A model generated the notes under the pieces. It worked only from the letters and a program-made list of their open reading frames with translations. It was not told where the DNA came from and did not search any database. This document shows positions 32,558 through 41,973 of a stretch of 64,000 nt of DNA, in pieces. The translations under genes were made by a program, and so were the position numbers. The first letter of the stretch is position 1; each line of letters starts with the position of its first letter. The stretch covers positions 372,001-436,000 of the forward strand of contig JACKCG010000002.1 of the NCBI GenBank assembly GCA_020634135.1. The letters run 5' to 3'. The DNA is from Anaerolineaceae bacterium (GTDB lineage Bacteria; Chloroflexota; Anaerolineae; Aggregatilineales; Phototrophicaceae).

Positions 32558-33997
32558 ATGCCCTCACATAAAAACAACTACTACCTCTTGAGCCTCGGCT
32601 GTTCCAAGAACACGGTGGATTCGGAGAGTATCGCCCAGGTACTCGGCCAGAACGGGATGCGTGGCACGGATGACCCCCAACGCGCCGAAGTGCTGATCGT
32701 TAATACCTGCGGCTTCATTGACAAAGCCAAGCAGGAATCGATTGATACACTGCGCGACCTGGTTGACCTCAAGCAGGGAGGGCAAATGGTGATCGCTGCC
32801 GGGTGTCTTTCGCAGCGTTACGGCGAGCAACTGGTGCGCGATGTACCGGGGTTGGATGGCGTGATCGGTACGCGCCGATGGATGGACATCTTCGACTTAA
32901 TCACCCGGTTGCGCGGGCGCAAGCATCCCGAACCGCTGTACCACCTGCCCACCGACGCCAAGGTCGTCGGGCTGGATGAACGCGGCGTACTGCGCGCCAG
33001 TGTGCAGGGCGCGAGTGCCTACCTCAAAATCGCGGATGGCTGCCGCCGTCCGTGCGCGTTCTGTGCCATTCCCAAGATCAAGGGGACAGCCGTCAGCCGC
33101 CCACTGGAATCCGTTGTGGCTGAGGCCGTAGCCTTGCAGGATCACGGCATTAAAGAACTTATCCTGATCGCGCAGGATACCACCGATTACGGTTATGACC
33201 TGGGCATGAAAGATGGGCTGGCGCATCTGCTCGATTCGATTGTCACCGCCGCCCCCGCTATCCCCTGGATTCGGGTGATGTATGCCTATCCAGGGTACGT
33301 GACGCCGCGCCTGATGGAGACGATGGCGAAGTACCCGCAGGTTCTGCCCTACCTGGATATGCCGCTTCAACACGGCCACCGCGAGACGCTCAAACGCATG
33401 AAACGCCCGGCCAAGATTGAATGGGTGTATGAAACCGTCGGCAAACTGCGCGAGACGATCCCCCATTTAGCTGTTCGCACCACATTCATCGTCGGCTACC
33501 CCGGCGAGACAGACGAAGAATTCGAGGCGCTGCTCCAGTTCATCCGTGATCTGCAATTTGATCGTGTGGGCGCGTTCACGTACTCCTACGAAGAGGGGAC
33601 TCCCAGTGCCGATTTGCCTGCTCCCGTACCGGAGGCGATCAAGCAGGAACGTTATGACCGTGTCATGGCGTTACAGCAAGGCATCAGCCTGGCGAAGAAT
33701 CAGGCGTTTGTCGGCAAGACACTGGACATACTGGTGGAAGGGCACGGGCAGGGCGAAGACGAGGACGGCACCCCAGTCGAGGGCGTCATCAGTGTTGGCC
33801 GCAGCTACCGCGATGCGCCGGAGATAGATGGTTATGTCCTGGTAGAAGGTGAACTGCCTGCTGGGGAGATTCTCCCGGTGCGTATCACCGGCGCGACAGC
33901 CTATGATCTGATTGCCACTGTGGATACCGCCCCGCCGGTCATTATTCAACCGGGACAGATTATCACTGAAGGGATGATTGACCTCGACACGCACTGA
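32558..33997 (+). CDS. rimO: Ribosomal protein S12 methylthiotransferase
   Basis: A 479-residue radical-SAM enzyme that adds a methylthio group to an Asp of ribosomal protein S12. The N-terminal UPF0004 domain binds one [4Fe-4S] cluster with cysteines in SLGCSKNTVDSE, VNTCGFI and AAGCLSQRY. The radical-SAM cluster is the CRRPCAFCAIPKIKG segment near residue 163. A C-terminal TRAM domain (about 385-465) contacts RNA or protein. RimO is separated from the tRNA-modifying MiaB by the LGCSKNTVDSE start and PKIKG. Its ribosome-binding site is weak. Neighbouring rpsB shares the translation theme but has its own promoter. Confidence 0.93.
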   Translation: MPSHKNNYYLLSLGCSKNTVDSESIAQVLGQNGMRGTDDPQRAEVLIVNTCGFIDKAKQESIDTLRDLVDLKQGGQMVIAAGCLSQRYGEQLVRDVPGLDGVIGTRRWMDIFDLITRLRGRKHPEPLYHLPTDAKVVGLDERGVLRASVQGASAYLKIADGCRRPCAFCAIPKIKGTAVSRPLESVVAEAVALQDHGIKELILIAQDTTDYGYDLGMKDGLAHLLDSIVTAAPAIPWIRVMYAYPGYVTPRLMETMAKYPQVLPYLDMPLQHGHRETLKRMKRPAKIEWVYETVGKLRETIPHLAVRTTFIVGYPGETDEEFEALLQFIRDLQFDRVGAFTYSYEEGTPSADLPAPVPEAIKQERYDRVMALQQGISLAKNQAFVGKTLDILVEGHGQGEDEDGTPVEGVISVGRSYRDAPEIDGYVLVEGELPAGEILPVRITGATAYDLIATVDTAPPVIIQPGQIITEGMIDLDTH

Positions 33998-34122
33998 ACG
34001 GAGATGGAGTTATAACGATAGCACCGGCGCTGCCCCCCGGCAGTGAGCACGCCTGGCCGCCGGTCATCATCACCGATATGTTTCGATGTTTGCAGACGAA
34101 ATGAAAGCAAAGCGATTGTTGT

Positions 34123-34159
34123 GCGAACAGGGGACTGGCCGCCCTCTGTTCGCTCTTTT
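34123..34159 (+). terminator. Rho-independent terminator after rimO
   Basis: GCGAACAG and CTGTTCGC pair, extended by GGG/CCC with one bulge, and are followed by TCTTTT. It lies about 125 bp after the rimO stop and just before the rpsB promoter. Confidence 0.8.
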
Positions 34160-34191
34160 GTGTCTGTCCTGCCAATTTGCAACCCCGTACC

Positions 34192-34220
34192 TTGAACACG
34201 CCTCAAGCCTATGCTACAAT
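34192..34220 (+). promoter_or_regulatory. Promoter of the rpsB-tsf operon
   Basis: TTGAAC (34192-34197) and TACAAT (34215-34220) are separated by exactly 17 bp. The expected start site is near 34227, which gives an untranslated leader of about 130 nt before rpsB. Confidence 0.8.
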
Positions 34221-34271
34221 TTTCCCCGGCTTGCGACATAGCAGCCAAATTTCACACGCCTGGACTCGGTT

Positions 34272-34337
34272 GCGTGTTGTCTCGCATCAGGCGGGATTGC
34301 AGCCCTGAGGTTGAACGGCGTGATTGTTCAAACACGC
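34272..34337 (+). promoter_or_regulatory. Structured leader RNA upstream of rpsB
   Basis: Within the leader, GCGTGTT (34272-34278) can pair with AACACGC (34331-34337). Inside that closing stem are TCAGG/CCTGA (34287-34291 with 34304-34308) and TTGAAC/GTTCAA (34311-34316 with 34326-34331). GAGGAG for rpsB follows directly. The fold could let ribosomal protein S2 control its own synthesis, as shown in other bacteria. No named RNA family match is claimed. Confidence 0.45.
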
Positions 34338-34354
34338 ATTGAGGAGAGTATAGA

Positions 34355-35212
34355 ATGTCTTCCCCTGTTTCAATGAAGGCGTTGTTAGAGACGGGTGTTC
34401 ACTTCGGCCATCGCACGCCCAAGTGGAATCCCAAGATGGCGCCGTTTATCTTTTCTGAACGTAACGGCATCCACATCATTGACCTCCAGCAGACACTGGT
34501 CAATCTCAACCATTTTTATGATATGGTGCGCGACCTTTCCCAGAATGGTGGGACTGTGTTGTTTGTGGGGACCAAGCGGCAGGCTCAGGAAGCGATTGCC
34601 CAGGAAGCCGCCCGCTGCGGTATGCCCTATGTCAACCACCGCTGGCTGGGTGGAACGTTAACCAACTGGAAGACGATCCGGGAACGGATTGACACGCTCA
34701 AGAAGCTCGAAAAGCGCCGTGATGCCGGGGAATTTGACCTGCTCACCAAAAAAGAAGCGCTGATGCTGACGCGCAAGATCGAGAAACTGCAACTCCGCCT
34801 GGGCGGTATTCGTGATATGAAGCGGCTGCCGGATGTGATCCTGATTGTGGACACTGAGCGTGAGCGGACGGCTGTCAAGGAAGCCAACATTCTCCGTATC
34901 CCGGTGATGGCGCTGGCGGATACCAACAGCGACCCTGACGTGATTGACTACATTATCCCGGCTAACGATGATGCGGTGCGGGCTGTCCGGCTGCTGCTGG
35001 CGACATTTGCTGATGCCGTTATTGAAGGTCGGGGGATGCGTGAATCGGATCAATCCGAAGAGGGTGAAGGCTTTGTCGAGGAAGTGCATTACTACGACTA
35101 CGACGAAGACGCTGAGGACGACGAACAGTATCTGGGTGAATCGACCCTGGCGAAACTGCGGGATACCAAACTCTTCCCCGATGGGGAGGATGACGAAGAC
35201 GAAGACGAATAG
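34355..35212 (+). CDS. rpsB: 30S ribosomal protein S2
   Basis: A 285-residue S2 protein. The start [20 protein letters not shown], the [12 protein letters not shown] segment and [13 protein letters not shown] are classic. It sits on the back of the 30S subunit and helps S1 bind. The protein ends with an unusual acidic stretch of about 60 residues ([15 protein letters not shown] and a final [10 protein letters not shown]) that standard S2 lacks. GAGGAG precedes the ATG. It is followed by tsf, as in most bacteria, with a hairpin in the 85-bp gap. Confidence 0.97.
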   Translation: MSSPVSMKALLETGVHFGHRTPKWNPKMAPFIFSERNGIHIIDLQQTLVNLNHFYDMVRDLSQNGGTVLFVGTKRQAQEAIAQEAARCGMPYVNHRWLGGTLTNWKTIRERIDTLKKLEKRRDAGEFDLLTKKEALMLTRKIEKLQLRLGGIRDMKRLPDVILIVDTERERTAVKEANILRIPVMALADTNSDPDVIDYIIPANDDAVRAVRLLLATFADAVIEGRGMRESDQSEEGEGFVEEVHYYDYDEDAEDDEQYLGESTLAKLRDTKLFPDGEDDEDEDE

Positions 35213-35223
35213 TGAATGACGAA

Positions 35224-35249
35224 ACAAGGGGTGACATCAAGCCCCTTGT
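35224..35249 (+). other. Hairpin between rpsB and tsf
   Basis: ACAAGGGG and CCCCTTGT form a perfect 8-bp stem with a 10-nt loop. No T run follows, so it is more likely an mRNA processing or attenuation element that sets the S2 to EF-Ts ratio than a full terminator. Confidence 0.4.
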
Positions 35250-35297
35250 CTACACCGTGATCTGGCAGGCTAAACAGGAGTATCAGGACAAGCACGT

Positions 35298-35924
35298 ATG
35301 GAAATAACAGCGAAGATGGTGAAAGACCTGCGGGAAGCAACCGGGGCCGGCCCGTTGGACTGCAAAAAGGCACTGGAATCTACAGGCGGCGATATGGAAA
35401 AAGCCGTGGATTTTCTGCGAGAAAAAGGCTTGGCGCGGGCTGCCAAGAAACTGGGCGCCGGGCGCGCCATGAACGAAGGCGTGGTTGAAATTTACGCGCA
35501 CCACAATGGTCGCCTGGGCGTACTGGTTGAGGTCAACTGCGAGACGGATTTCGTTGCCAAGACCGAGCAATTCCAGCAGTTTGCGCACGATGTATCCCTG
35601 CATATCGCCAATCTTGCGCCGGAGTATATCAACCGGGAAGATGTGCCCGAGGCGGTGATACAGGCCGAACGCGAAATTCAGCGCCGCCGTGCCATTGAAG
35701 AGGGCAAGCCGGAGAACATCGCTGAGAAGGTGGCCGAAGGTCGTATGGAGAAATTCTTTGAGGAAATCGTGTTGATGGAACAGCACTTCATCAAGGATGA
35801 CGATAAGACCATCGCGCAGCTTCTGTCAGAGACGGTGGCCGGGGTTGGCGAGAGTATCCAGATACGCAGATTTGCCCGCTTCGCGCTGGGTGAAGATGCC
35901 GGTAATGGGTCGGGTGAAGCCTAA
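35298..35924 (+). CDS. tsf: Elongation factor Ts
   Basis: A 208-residue nucleotide-exchange factor that releases GDP from EF-Tu. The N-terminal UBA-like helices contain VKDLREATGAGPLDCKKALE, and NCETDFVAKTEQFQ marks the core subdomain that contacts EF-Tu. At about 208 residues it is the short, Thermus-like form that lacks the duplicated core of E. coli EF-Ts. The ATG follows a weak AGGAC site. It is second in the rpsB operon, and a terminator separates it from pyrH. Confidence 0.95.
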   Translation: MEITAKMVKDLREATGAGPLDCKKALESTGGDMEKAVDFLREKGLARAAKKLGAGRAMNEGVVEIYAHHNGRLGVLVEVNCETDFVAKTEQFQQFAHDVSLHIANLAPEYINREDVPEAVIQAEREIQRRRAIEEGKPENIAEKVAEGRMEKFFEEIVLMEQHFIKDDDKTIAQLLSETVAGVGESIQIRRFARFALGEDAGNGSGEA

Positions 35925-35981
35925 GTTACACGGCCTCGCCTATCTCGTGGGGAAGTATCCCCGTTTTAGCCATTCAAATTC

Positions 35982-36013
35982 AAGAGGATTAGCTCAGCTA
36001 GTCCTCTTTTTTT
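35982..36013 (+). terminator. Rho-independent terminator between tsf and pyrH
   Basis: AAGAGGA (35982-35988) and TCCTCTT (36002-36008) form a 7-bp stem followed by seven T residues. The loop resembles a tRNA D-arm, but no tRNA is present. Some read-through to pyrH is likely because pyrH starts 33 bp later. Confidence 0.85.
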
Positions 36014-36021
36014 CACCATAA

Positions 36022-36774
<753 letters not shown>

Positions 36775-36778
36775 GGCG

Positions 36779-36975
36779 GGTTTTGTAGATACCGTCCTGG
36801 CTATTTTCGGCGGGCGGCCACGCCGGGCCGCCCCTACATTCAATGTATCATCCGGATTGGTCGGTGTTCGAGCGGTCAGGCCGGTTTTGTAGATACCGTC
36901 CTGGCTATTTTCGGCGGGCGGCCACGCTACATTCAACGTATTAGCTGGATTGGTTTGTGTTCGGGAGGTCAGGCC
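36779..36975. repeat. Two tandem copies of a ~100-bp intergenic repeat with GC-rich hairpin
   Basis: Copy 1 is 36779-36882 and copy 2 is 36883-36975. Both open with GGTTTTGTAGATACCGTCC and end with GGTCAGGCC. Copy 1 holds a strong hairpin, GGGCGGCC with GGCCGCCC, from which copy 2 has lost about 11 bp. The GGGCGGCCACGCC text is of the kind dispersed between genes in many bacteria. The second copy runs into the 3' end of the next gene. Confidence 0.8.
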
Positions 36976-37418
36976 GGTTGGGGAGTTGAGGTGTCGGCAA
37001 CAACCGAGCGGGCATAACGCCATCCATTGTAGGCATTGGCGACACCTGCGATGATTGCGGGGATTAAACGAAACCAGAAGAACCATTTGTCAAGCAACAT
37101 CAAGACCAGCAAGCAGGATGCCAGACCGCTCATAATTGCGATTATCCAGTAATTCATCTGCCTGCCTGATGATGGTTGGTAGACAAAACGAAGCAAGAAA
37201 CCGACCATAATGCCGATGACCAGACCACAGACTAATCCTGCAGAGCCACCAGATATCATGCCAACCAGCCCCGCAATAGCCAGAGACACAAGAAAGGTCT
37301 CTAGGCCACGCGGGGGAATCGACACTACAAACACCATCCCAAACAATGCCCCACTAATCGCTCCAGCGACTATGCTGCGAACGGTCATCTCCGATATCAC
37401 GTTGAAGATCACCTTCAT
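36969..37418 (-). CDS. Four-helix membrane protein of unknown function
   Basis: A 149-residue protein with four or five predicted membrane helices. The Gly-rich first half (GAISGALFGMVFVVS and ISGGSAGLVCGLVIGIMVGF) looks like a tightly packed helical pair, and the second half is more aromatic. It has no motif I recognise. Its last codons overlap the second copy of the repeat at 36779-36975, so the tail may have been altered by it. It is convergent with pyrH, and the promoter is not obvious. Confidence 0.6.
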   Translation of the reverse strand: MKVIFNVISEMTVRSIVAGAISGALFGMVFVVSIPPRGLETFLVSLAIAGLVGMISGGSAGLVCGLVIGIMVGFLLRFVYQPSSGRQMNYWIIAIMSGLASCLLVLMLLDKWFFWFRLIPAIIAGVANAYNGWRYARSVVADTSTPQPA

Positions 37419-37480
37419 GAGCCTATACCTCTGAAAACAATCATCGTCAATTCTATTCGCAATGATCAGGGGAAACCCGC

Positions 37481-38665
37481 CTATCCCGGTATGACGTAAT
37501 CGCTCAGGGCGGCGGACATCAGCGCGACGCCCAGTGGTAACGAATCCTCATCAATATCAAAGCGCGGGTGATGGTGGCCGTAAGTGATTCCGCGCTCTTT
37601 ATTGGCCGCACCCACGAAGAAAAACATGCCGGGGATTTCATCCATTAAATAGGACATATCTTCCGAAGCCATTGTTCGAGCATTCGTATCCAGTCGTGCT
37701 GAGTCCACGACGCGGGTAAATGCTTTGCGCAACCGCGCGGTGACGATCGGATCGTTCACCACCGGAATCGTCAGGTGGCGAATGGTAACCTCCGCCTCGC
37801 AGCCCACTGATGCCGATACCGCATGAGCGACTTCGCGGATATGCTGTTCGAGCATTTCGCTGGTATAGGCATTGAAGCTGCGGAATGTCCCCCGGATTTC
37901 GACATCTTCCGGGATGATGTTAAAGGCGTGACTGCTGGTTTTAACACCTGTGATTGAAAGCACGACTGCGCCGGCCATCGCGTCCATTTTGCGCCCGACA
38001 ATGGTGTGCAGCGCGGAGATGAGCTGGCCTGTGGCGGAAACGGGGTCAATGGTGGTATAGGGCAGGGCGGCGTGACCGCCTTTCCCCCGGATGACGATAT
38101 TGAAAATAGACGACCCGGACATTACCGCGCCTTCAGCCACGCCGACAGTGCCGGTTGCCAGCGGTGTCCACAGGTGCAGCCCCAGGCTGACATCCGGTTC
38201 GGGGTCATCCAGCACGCCATCTTTAATCATCGCCAACGCGCCGCCCGCGCCTTCTTCGCCCGGCTGGAAGACGAACTTGATGCGCCCCGCCATTTTTTCG
38301 CGGTACTTGCTCATAATCTTCGCCACACCCAGGGCGATAGCCACATGCCCGTCATGGCCGCAGGCGTGCATCTTGCCAGGCAAGGTGGATTTATAATCAT
38401 TGTCGTTTTCTTCCTGGATGGGCAGGGCGTCCATATCGGCCCGGTACAGCACCGTCGGCCCTCCGGTATCGCCTTCCAGCATGGCGACCACGCCGGTTTT
38501 GCCGACTCCGGTCTGCACTTCCATGCCGAGCCGGTTGAGTTCCTCCGCGACAATCCCCGACGTGCGAATTTCTTCAAAAGCTAATTCCGGGTGGCGGTGT
38601 AAATCGCGCCTGCGGGCAATCAACTCTCCGCGCAGGTATTCTGCTTCAGCTTTGAAGTCTATCAT
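37481..38665 (-). CDS. M20-family amidohydrolase (hippurate hydrolase/IAA-amino acid hydrolase type)
   Basis: A 394-residue metal-dependent amidase that removes the acyl group from N-acyl amino acids. Landmarks are RRRDLHRHPELAFEE near residue 15, the metal ligands in ACGHDGHVAIALG near 103, QPGEEGAGGA near 138 and the dimerisation insert in the middle. A final HHPRFDIDEDSL carries the last metal His. The ATG at 38665 is used because the conserved N-terminus begins there. An upstream in-frame ATG (38812) would add 49 unrelated residues. It is divergent from the DNA methyltransferase. The substrate is unknown. Confidence 0.88.
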   Translation of the reverse strand: MIDFKAEAEYLRGELIARRRDLHRHPELAFEEIRTSGIVAEELNRLGMEVQTGVGKTGVVAMLEGDTGGPTVLYRADMDALPIQEENDNDYKSTLPGKMHACGHDGHVAIALGVAKIMSKYREKMAGRIKFVFQPGEEGAGGALAMIKDGVLDDPEPDVSLGLHLWTPLATGTVGVAEGAVMSGSSIFNIVIRGKGGHAALPYTTIDPVSATGQLISALHTIVGRKMDAMAGAVVLSITGVKTSSHAFNIIPEDVEIRGTFRSFNAYTSEMLEQHIREVAHAVSASVGCEAEVTIRHLTIPVVNDPIVTARLRKAFTRVVDSARLDTNARTMASEDMSYLMDEIPGMFFFVGAANKERGITYGHHHPRFDIDEDSLPLGVALMSAALSDYVIPG

Positions 38666-38863
38666 AATAGCGAACAGTCCCCTGGTTTCTGGTCCACAAT
38701 AAAGGTCGCCCGGTTTGCCATCGCCAGGAATTTCCTGTCTGATAATAAGCGCAAACCTTTTACCTACTATACGTGAGAAAGAGGGTGCATGAATATTGAG
38801 GATTTGTGACAAAACCGAAATTTATGTGATTTTGTGCCAGGCGGTGGTGGTATACTTGCCCGC

Positions 38864-39787
38864 ATGAAACGACGCGCACCCCGTAACCGCACCATCACGC
38901 TCACCGAGGAAGAAACCGCTGTGTATCGTGAGCGGCTTCAGCGGCTTTCCGGCCCGGTGGCTGCCGCTTGCGTTGTCAACCAGACTCTGAATCACGACCT
39001 GATGGATATTCTCGATTGGCTCCCGGCAAACAGTGTTGATCTGTTATTTCTTGACCCGCCCTACAACCTGCCCAAAGCCTTCCACGGCGCACGGTTTCAC
39101 CCGCGTTCGTTAGTAGACTATGCGGCCTGGTTCGAGTCATGGTTTGCCCCGCTGCTGCGGTTGCTCACGCCCACCGCGTCGGTGTACGTGTGCGGGGATT
39201 GGCGGTCTTCCGCCGCGATTCACCAGGCTATGGAAAAGTACCTGATTGTTCGCAACCGGATCACCTGGGAACGTGAGAAAGGGCGCGGTGCGAAAGGTAA
39301 CTGGAAGAACGCCGCTGAGGACATCTGGTTCGGCACGCTCTCTGAGTCCTACACCTTCAACCTGGATGCCGTCAAGCTCAAGCGGCGGGTACGCGCTCCG
39401 TATACGGATACCAGCGGCCAGCCGAAAGACTGGGGGCGCAGTTCATCCGGTAACTTCCGGCTGACGCACCCCTCAAACCTGTGGACGGACATCACCGTGC
39501 CGTTCTGGTCAATGCCGGAAAACACCGACCATCCTACTCAGAAGCCAGAGAAACTGCTGGCGAAACTCATCCTGGCGAGTTCCAATCCCGGCGACCTGGT
39601 GCTTGACCCGTTCCTGGGTTCGGGGACGACTTCGGTGGTTGCCAAGAAGTTAGGCCGCCGCTACTGCGGGATTGAGCAGGATGAATGGTACTGCTGCCTG
39701 GCGGAGAAGCGGCTGGCGCTGGCGGAGGACTCGCCGGGGATTCAGGGGTACGAGGATGGTGTTTTCTGGGAGCGCAACAGCCGGTGA
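38864..39787 (+). CDS. Orphan DNA methyltransferase, beta-class (DPPY)
   Basis: A 307-residue SAM-dependent DNA methylase. The catalytic motif IV DPPYN at residues 64-68 comes first. A variable target-recognition region follows (about 110-230), then motif I DPFLGSGTT near residue 257. This IV-before-I order defines the beta class. DPPY suggests N6-methyladenine, although N4-cytosine cannot be excluded. The ATG at 38864 is chosen over a GTG 30 nt upstream, which would add a Gly-rich stub. No restriction endonuclease is encoded next to it, so it is a solitary methylase. Recognition site unknown. Confidence 0.85.
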   Translation: MKRRAPRNRTITLTEEETAVYRERLQRLSGPVAAACVVNQTLNHDLMDILDWLPANSVDLLFLDPPYNLPKAFHGARFHPRSLVDYAAWFESWFAPLLRLLTPTASVYVCGDWRSSAAIHQAMEKYLIVRNRITWEREKGRGAKGNWKNAAEDIWFGTLSESYTFNLDAVKLKRRVRAPYTDTSGQPKDWGRSSSGNFRLTHPSNLWTDITVPFWSMPENTDHPTQKPEKLLAKLILASSNPGDLVLDPFLGSGTTSVVAKKLGRRYCGIEQDEWYCCLAEKRLALAEDSPGIQGYEDGVFWERNSR

Positions 39788-39980
39788 GGGGGAAGAGGCA
39801 TTCAAGGCATTCACGGATTACACCTCATGAATAACTTGGGCTTTGAATTCTGGACTGTGGGTCTGTTGGATAACAGTTCTCAATTCGCTTATTATCACGC
39901 TATTTTACTGTCCGCTTTTGAGGGTACATCATAATGTGTCTGGCCCTCGGAACCAAAGCGTGATTTTATGGATAGGGTGA

Positions 39981-40412
39981 TTACCGCATCCAGGTGTCGT
40001 ATTTCTCGCCTAGCGCTGTCATCAGGTTGCCATCTTCAAACTGCGCTTCAGATAGCCCGGCCATTTCCGCCAGGTAGTGGTCGAAGCCGCCCGGCGTAAA
40101 AATCGTGATGAGTTTGCCCCCAGTGGCAGTGCTGACTTCGTGCCAGATGTTGGGTGGGATATTGATCGTCATGCCGGGGCGGGCGTTCACCGTCTCATCG
40201 TCAAATTTAAATATGACGTCGCCTTCCAGCACGTAAAAAACCTCGGTCATCTGTTTGTGGTGGTGCCGCGCCAGGCGGAAACCCGGTTTCAGTTTGTCTT
40301 CGACCACTGTCACACGCCCGCCGGTTATTTCCAGCGGCGTTTTGACGTAAATATGATCGTTTGACCAGTCGTAATCCTTGCCTTGTCCAGCTGGAATAAT
40401 TTGCTGTTTCAC
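39981..40412 (-). CDS. Cupin domain protein
   Basis: A 143-residue single beta-barrel cupin. Metal ligands are in ARHHHKQMTEVFYVLEG near residue 50 (motif 1: His-His-x-Glu type) and GMTINIPPNIWHEV near 82 (motif 2 His). The GTG at 40412 is selected because it directly follows CGGAGGAG. An ATG at 40445 would add an unrelated Arg-rich stub. It may be an enzyme (dioxygenase or isomerase) or a sensor of small molecules. It is the last of a same-strand trio with an ABM protein and an AraC regulator. Confidence 0.8.
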   Translation of the reverse strand: MKQQIIPAGQGKDYDWSNDHIYVKTPLEITGGRVTVVEDKLKPGFRLARHHHKQMTEVFYVLEGDVIFKFDDETVNARPGMTINIPPNIWHEVSTATGGKLITIFTPGGFDHYLAEMAGLSEAQFEDGNLMTALGEKYDTWMR

Positions 40413-40530
40413 AGAACTCCTCCGTAAAGACCTGCATGAAAACAAGAGAAGGACGGATTGCCCCGTCCAAACGTACTGAATCGCCTGTTTTTGAAGGCTC
40501 GACTTATAGCCCGGTAGGTCTACCCGGTTA

Positions 40531-40824
40531 CTACTCGCTCACTATATCATAAAATGAGGCGGACATGGTACTCATGTCAATGAAAGACATGAATTTCTGC
40601 GATACATCACTGGTATCTGAGCGCCCGGCTTTGTGGGCAGATTCCATGTCGGTGTAGCGCAGCACCAGCAGCCATTCGCCATCTTGCCCGACGGTTGCTT
40701 CGCGGCGGATTAAGCCCGGCAGAGTTGGCGCGACTTCGCGCTGGAAGCGTTCGTTAAGCGCCCGAAACTCGCCTGCATCTATGTCACCATTAAGCTTGAA
40801 TTTTACGATCTGAATTGTTGCCAT
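40531..40824 (-). CDS. Small ABM/dabb-like alpha-beta protein
   Basis: A 97-residue ferredoxin-like alpha-beta barrel half that probably dimerises, in the antibiotic-biosynthesis-monooxygenase superfamily. The pattern is IQIVKFKLNG, helix, PGLIRREATVGQDGEWLLVLRYT, helix, ending SFYDIVSE. Members include haem-degrading and quinone-forming monooxygenases, but the residues are too variable to assign one. The ATG follows AAAAGGA at 8 nt. It lies 98 bp after the AraC regulator gene on the same strand, so control by that regulator is plausible. Confidence 0.6.
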   Translation of the reverse strand: MATIQIVKFKLNGDIDAGEFRALNERFQREVAPTLPGLIRREATVGQDGEWLLVLRYTDMESAHKAGRSDTSDVSQKFMSFIDMSTMSASFYDIVSE

Positions 40825-40922
40825 GTGTGTTTTCCTTTTCTGAACCAATGACAGTTTCAGGATACGGAAATTCACGCTCTGGCAAAAGGTAGATGACCGC
40901 CAAATGATGGTAAATCTGCGCC

Positions 40923-41807
40923 TTATGCACTCTGGGTGACAATCTGCTCTCGAAAAGCGAGTGGAGTTTGCTGCGTGTACCGCTTGAAGAATTTAACCAG
41001 ATTTGTCGGCTCGTCAAACCCGGTGCGATCTGCGATTTCCTTAATCGAGAGATTGGTATGGATGAGCAGGCGCTTAATTTCCAGCACTACGCGCTCGTCA
41101 ATAAAGAGTTTGGCGTTCTTATTCAGAGTGGTCTGGGTAATCTGATTGAGCTTCTTAGGGGAATAACCGAGCGTTGTGGCGTAATCCTGTACGTTGCGTG
41201 TGTGGATGAAGTCTGCCTCGACCTGTTCCCGAAACCGGGTGAAGTCTTGATACTGGGCGACGGCGGCAGATCGTACCTCACTGCGTTTCAGGCGTTCCGC
41301 CAGGAGTAAAATCGTCCGCAGCAGGTTCCGGTAAATATCCTGCTTGAAGGCATCCTGCTCCGGCTGGTCAAACTCAAATTTGAGTTCCTGGAAGAGTGTC
41401 AGAAAGCGCCCGTAATCCGAATCACCCAAGACCAGCATTGGGGATTGCAGCGCGAAGTCAAAAATACGATAGCTTGTAAGGACATCCCGATCCTGTGCGT
41501 GTTTGTACAGGAATTCTTTCGAGAATGCCAGCACAAACGCCTCATTTTCCGGGTGGATTTCCCATTGATGCACCTGGTTTTCAGCCACGAACAGCAGCGT
41601 TTTTTCCTGGTAGGCGAACGATGCGAAATCGACGAAATGATGCCCCTGGCCTTTGGTAAACAGCACCATGAGGAAGGAATGCAGGCGCTGCGGCGTATCC
41701 ATCGGGTATCGCTGGTGTGCAAACAGCGTTTGCAGCGGCAGAATCATGCACTCAATCGGCTGTTGTGGCTGCGGGAAGGGGCGAACATCCAAGATTTCTT
41801 CCGTCAT
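40923..41807 (-). CDS. AraC-family transcriptional regulator
   Basis: A 294-residue activator. The C-terminal pair of helix-turn-helix motifs covers about residues 195-294, with DYATTLGYSPKKLNQITQTT and EIADRTGFDEPTNLVKFFKR. The latter is the classic second motif, with the Gly-Phe turn. The N-terminal 170 residues form a cupin-type sensing domain. ATG 41807 is chosen because AGGAAGGG lies upstream. It heads the cupin/ABM group, which are its likely targets. The ligand is unknown. Confidence 0.87.
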   Translation of the reverse strand: MTEEILDVRPFPQPQQPIECMILPLQTLFAHQRYPMDTPQRLHSFLMVLFTKGQGHHFVDFASFAYQEKTLLFVAENQVHQWEIHPENEAFVLAFSKEFLYKHAQDRDVLTSYRIFDFALQSPMLVLGDSDYGRFLTLFQELKFEFDQPEQDAFKQDIYRNLLRTILLLAERLKRSEVRSAAVAQYQDFTRFREQVEADFIHTRNVQDYATTLGYSPKKLNQITQTTLNKNAKLFIDERVVLEIKRLLIHTNLSIKEIADRTGFDEPTNLVKFFKRYTQQTPLAFREQIVTQSA

Positions 41808-41851
41808 TAATCCATGAACCCTTCCTATTGTGAAAAACAATTAAAGTATTT

Positions 41852-41907
41852 GGTCAGGGTTTTGTGTGATTTGTCTTACGTTCCTCATAGTAGAGGAGTC
41901 CCTGACC
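41852..41907. repeat. Inverted repeat upstream of the AraC gene
   Basis: GGTCAGGG (41852-41859) and CCCTGACC (41900-41907) are perfect 8-bp arms around 40 bp that contain a second short pair (TCCTC/GAGGA). It lies between the AraC gene and the patB pseudogene and could be an operator, a terminator for the pseudogene or a repeat remnant. Confidence 0.35.
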
Positions 41908-41973
41908 GAATCGAGTCTACGCATGTTTGGAACCGGCCCCTCATTTGATAAGGTAGGTCTGCGCCCCAGCGCT

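Noticed and set aside
35982..36013. tRNA-like text GGATTAGCTCAGCTAG at the loop of the tsf terminator
   Set aside because: It looks like a tRNA D-arm, but there is no anticodon arm, T-arm or acceptor stem, and a T run follows. It is a terminator loop.
36969..36975. Repeat end as a separate gene fragment
   Set aside because: The overlap with the membrane protein's 3' end is only a few bases and codes for part of its tail.
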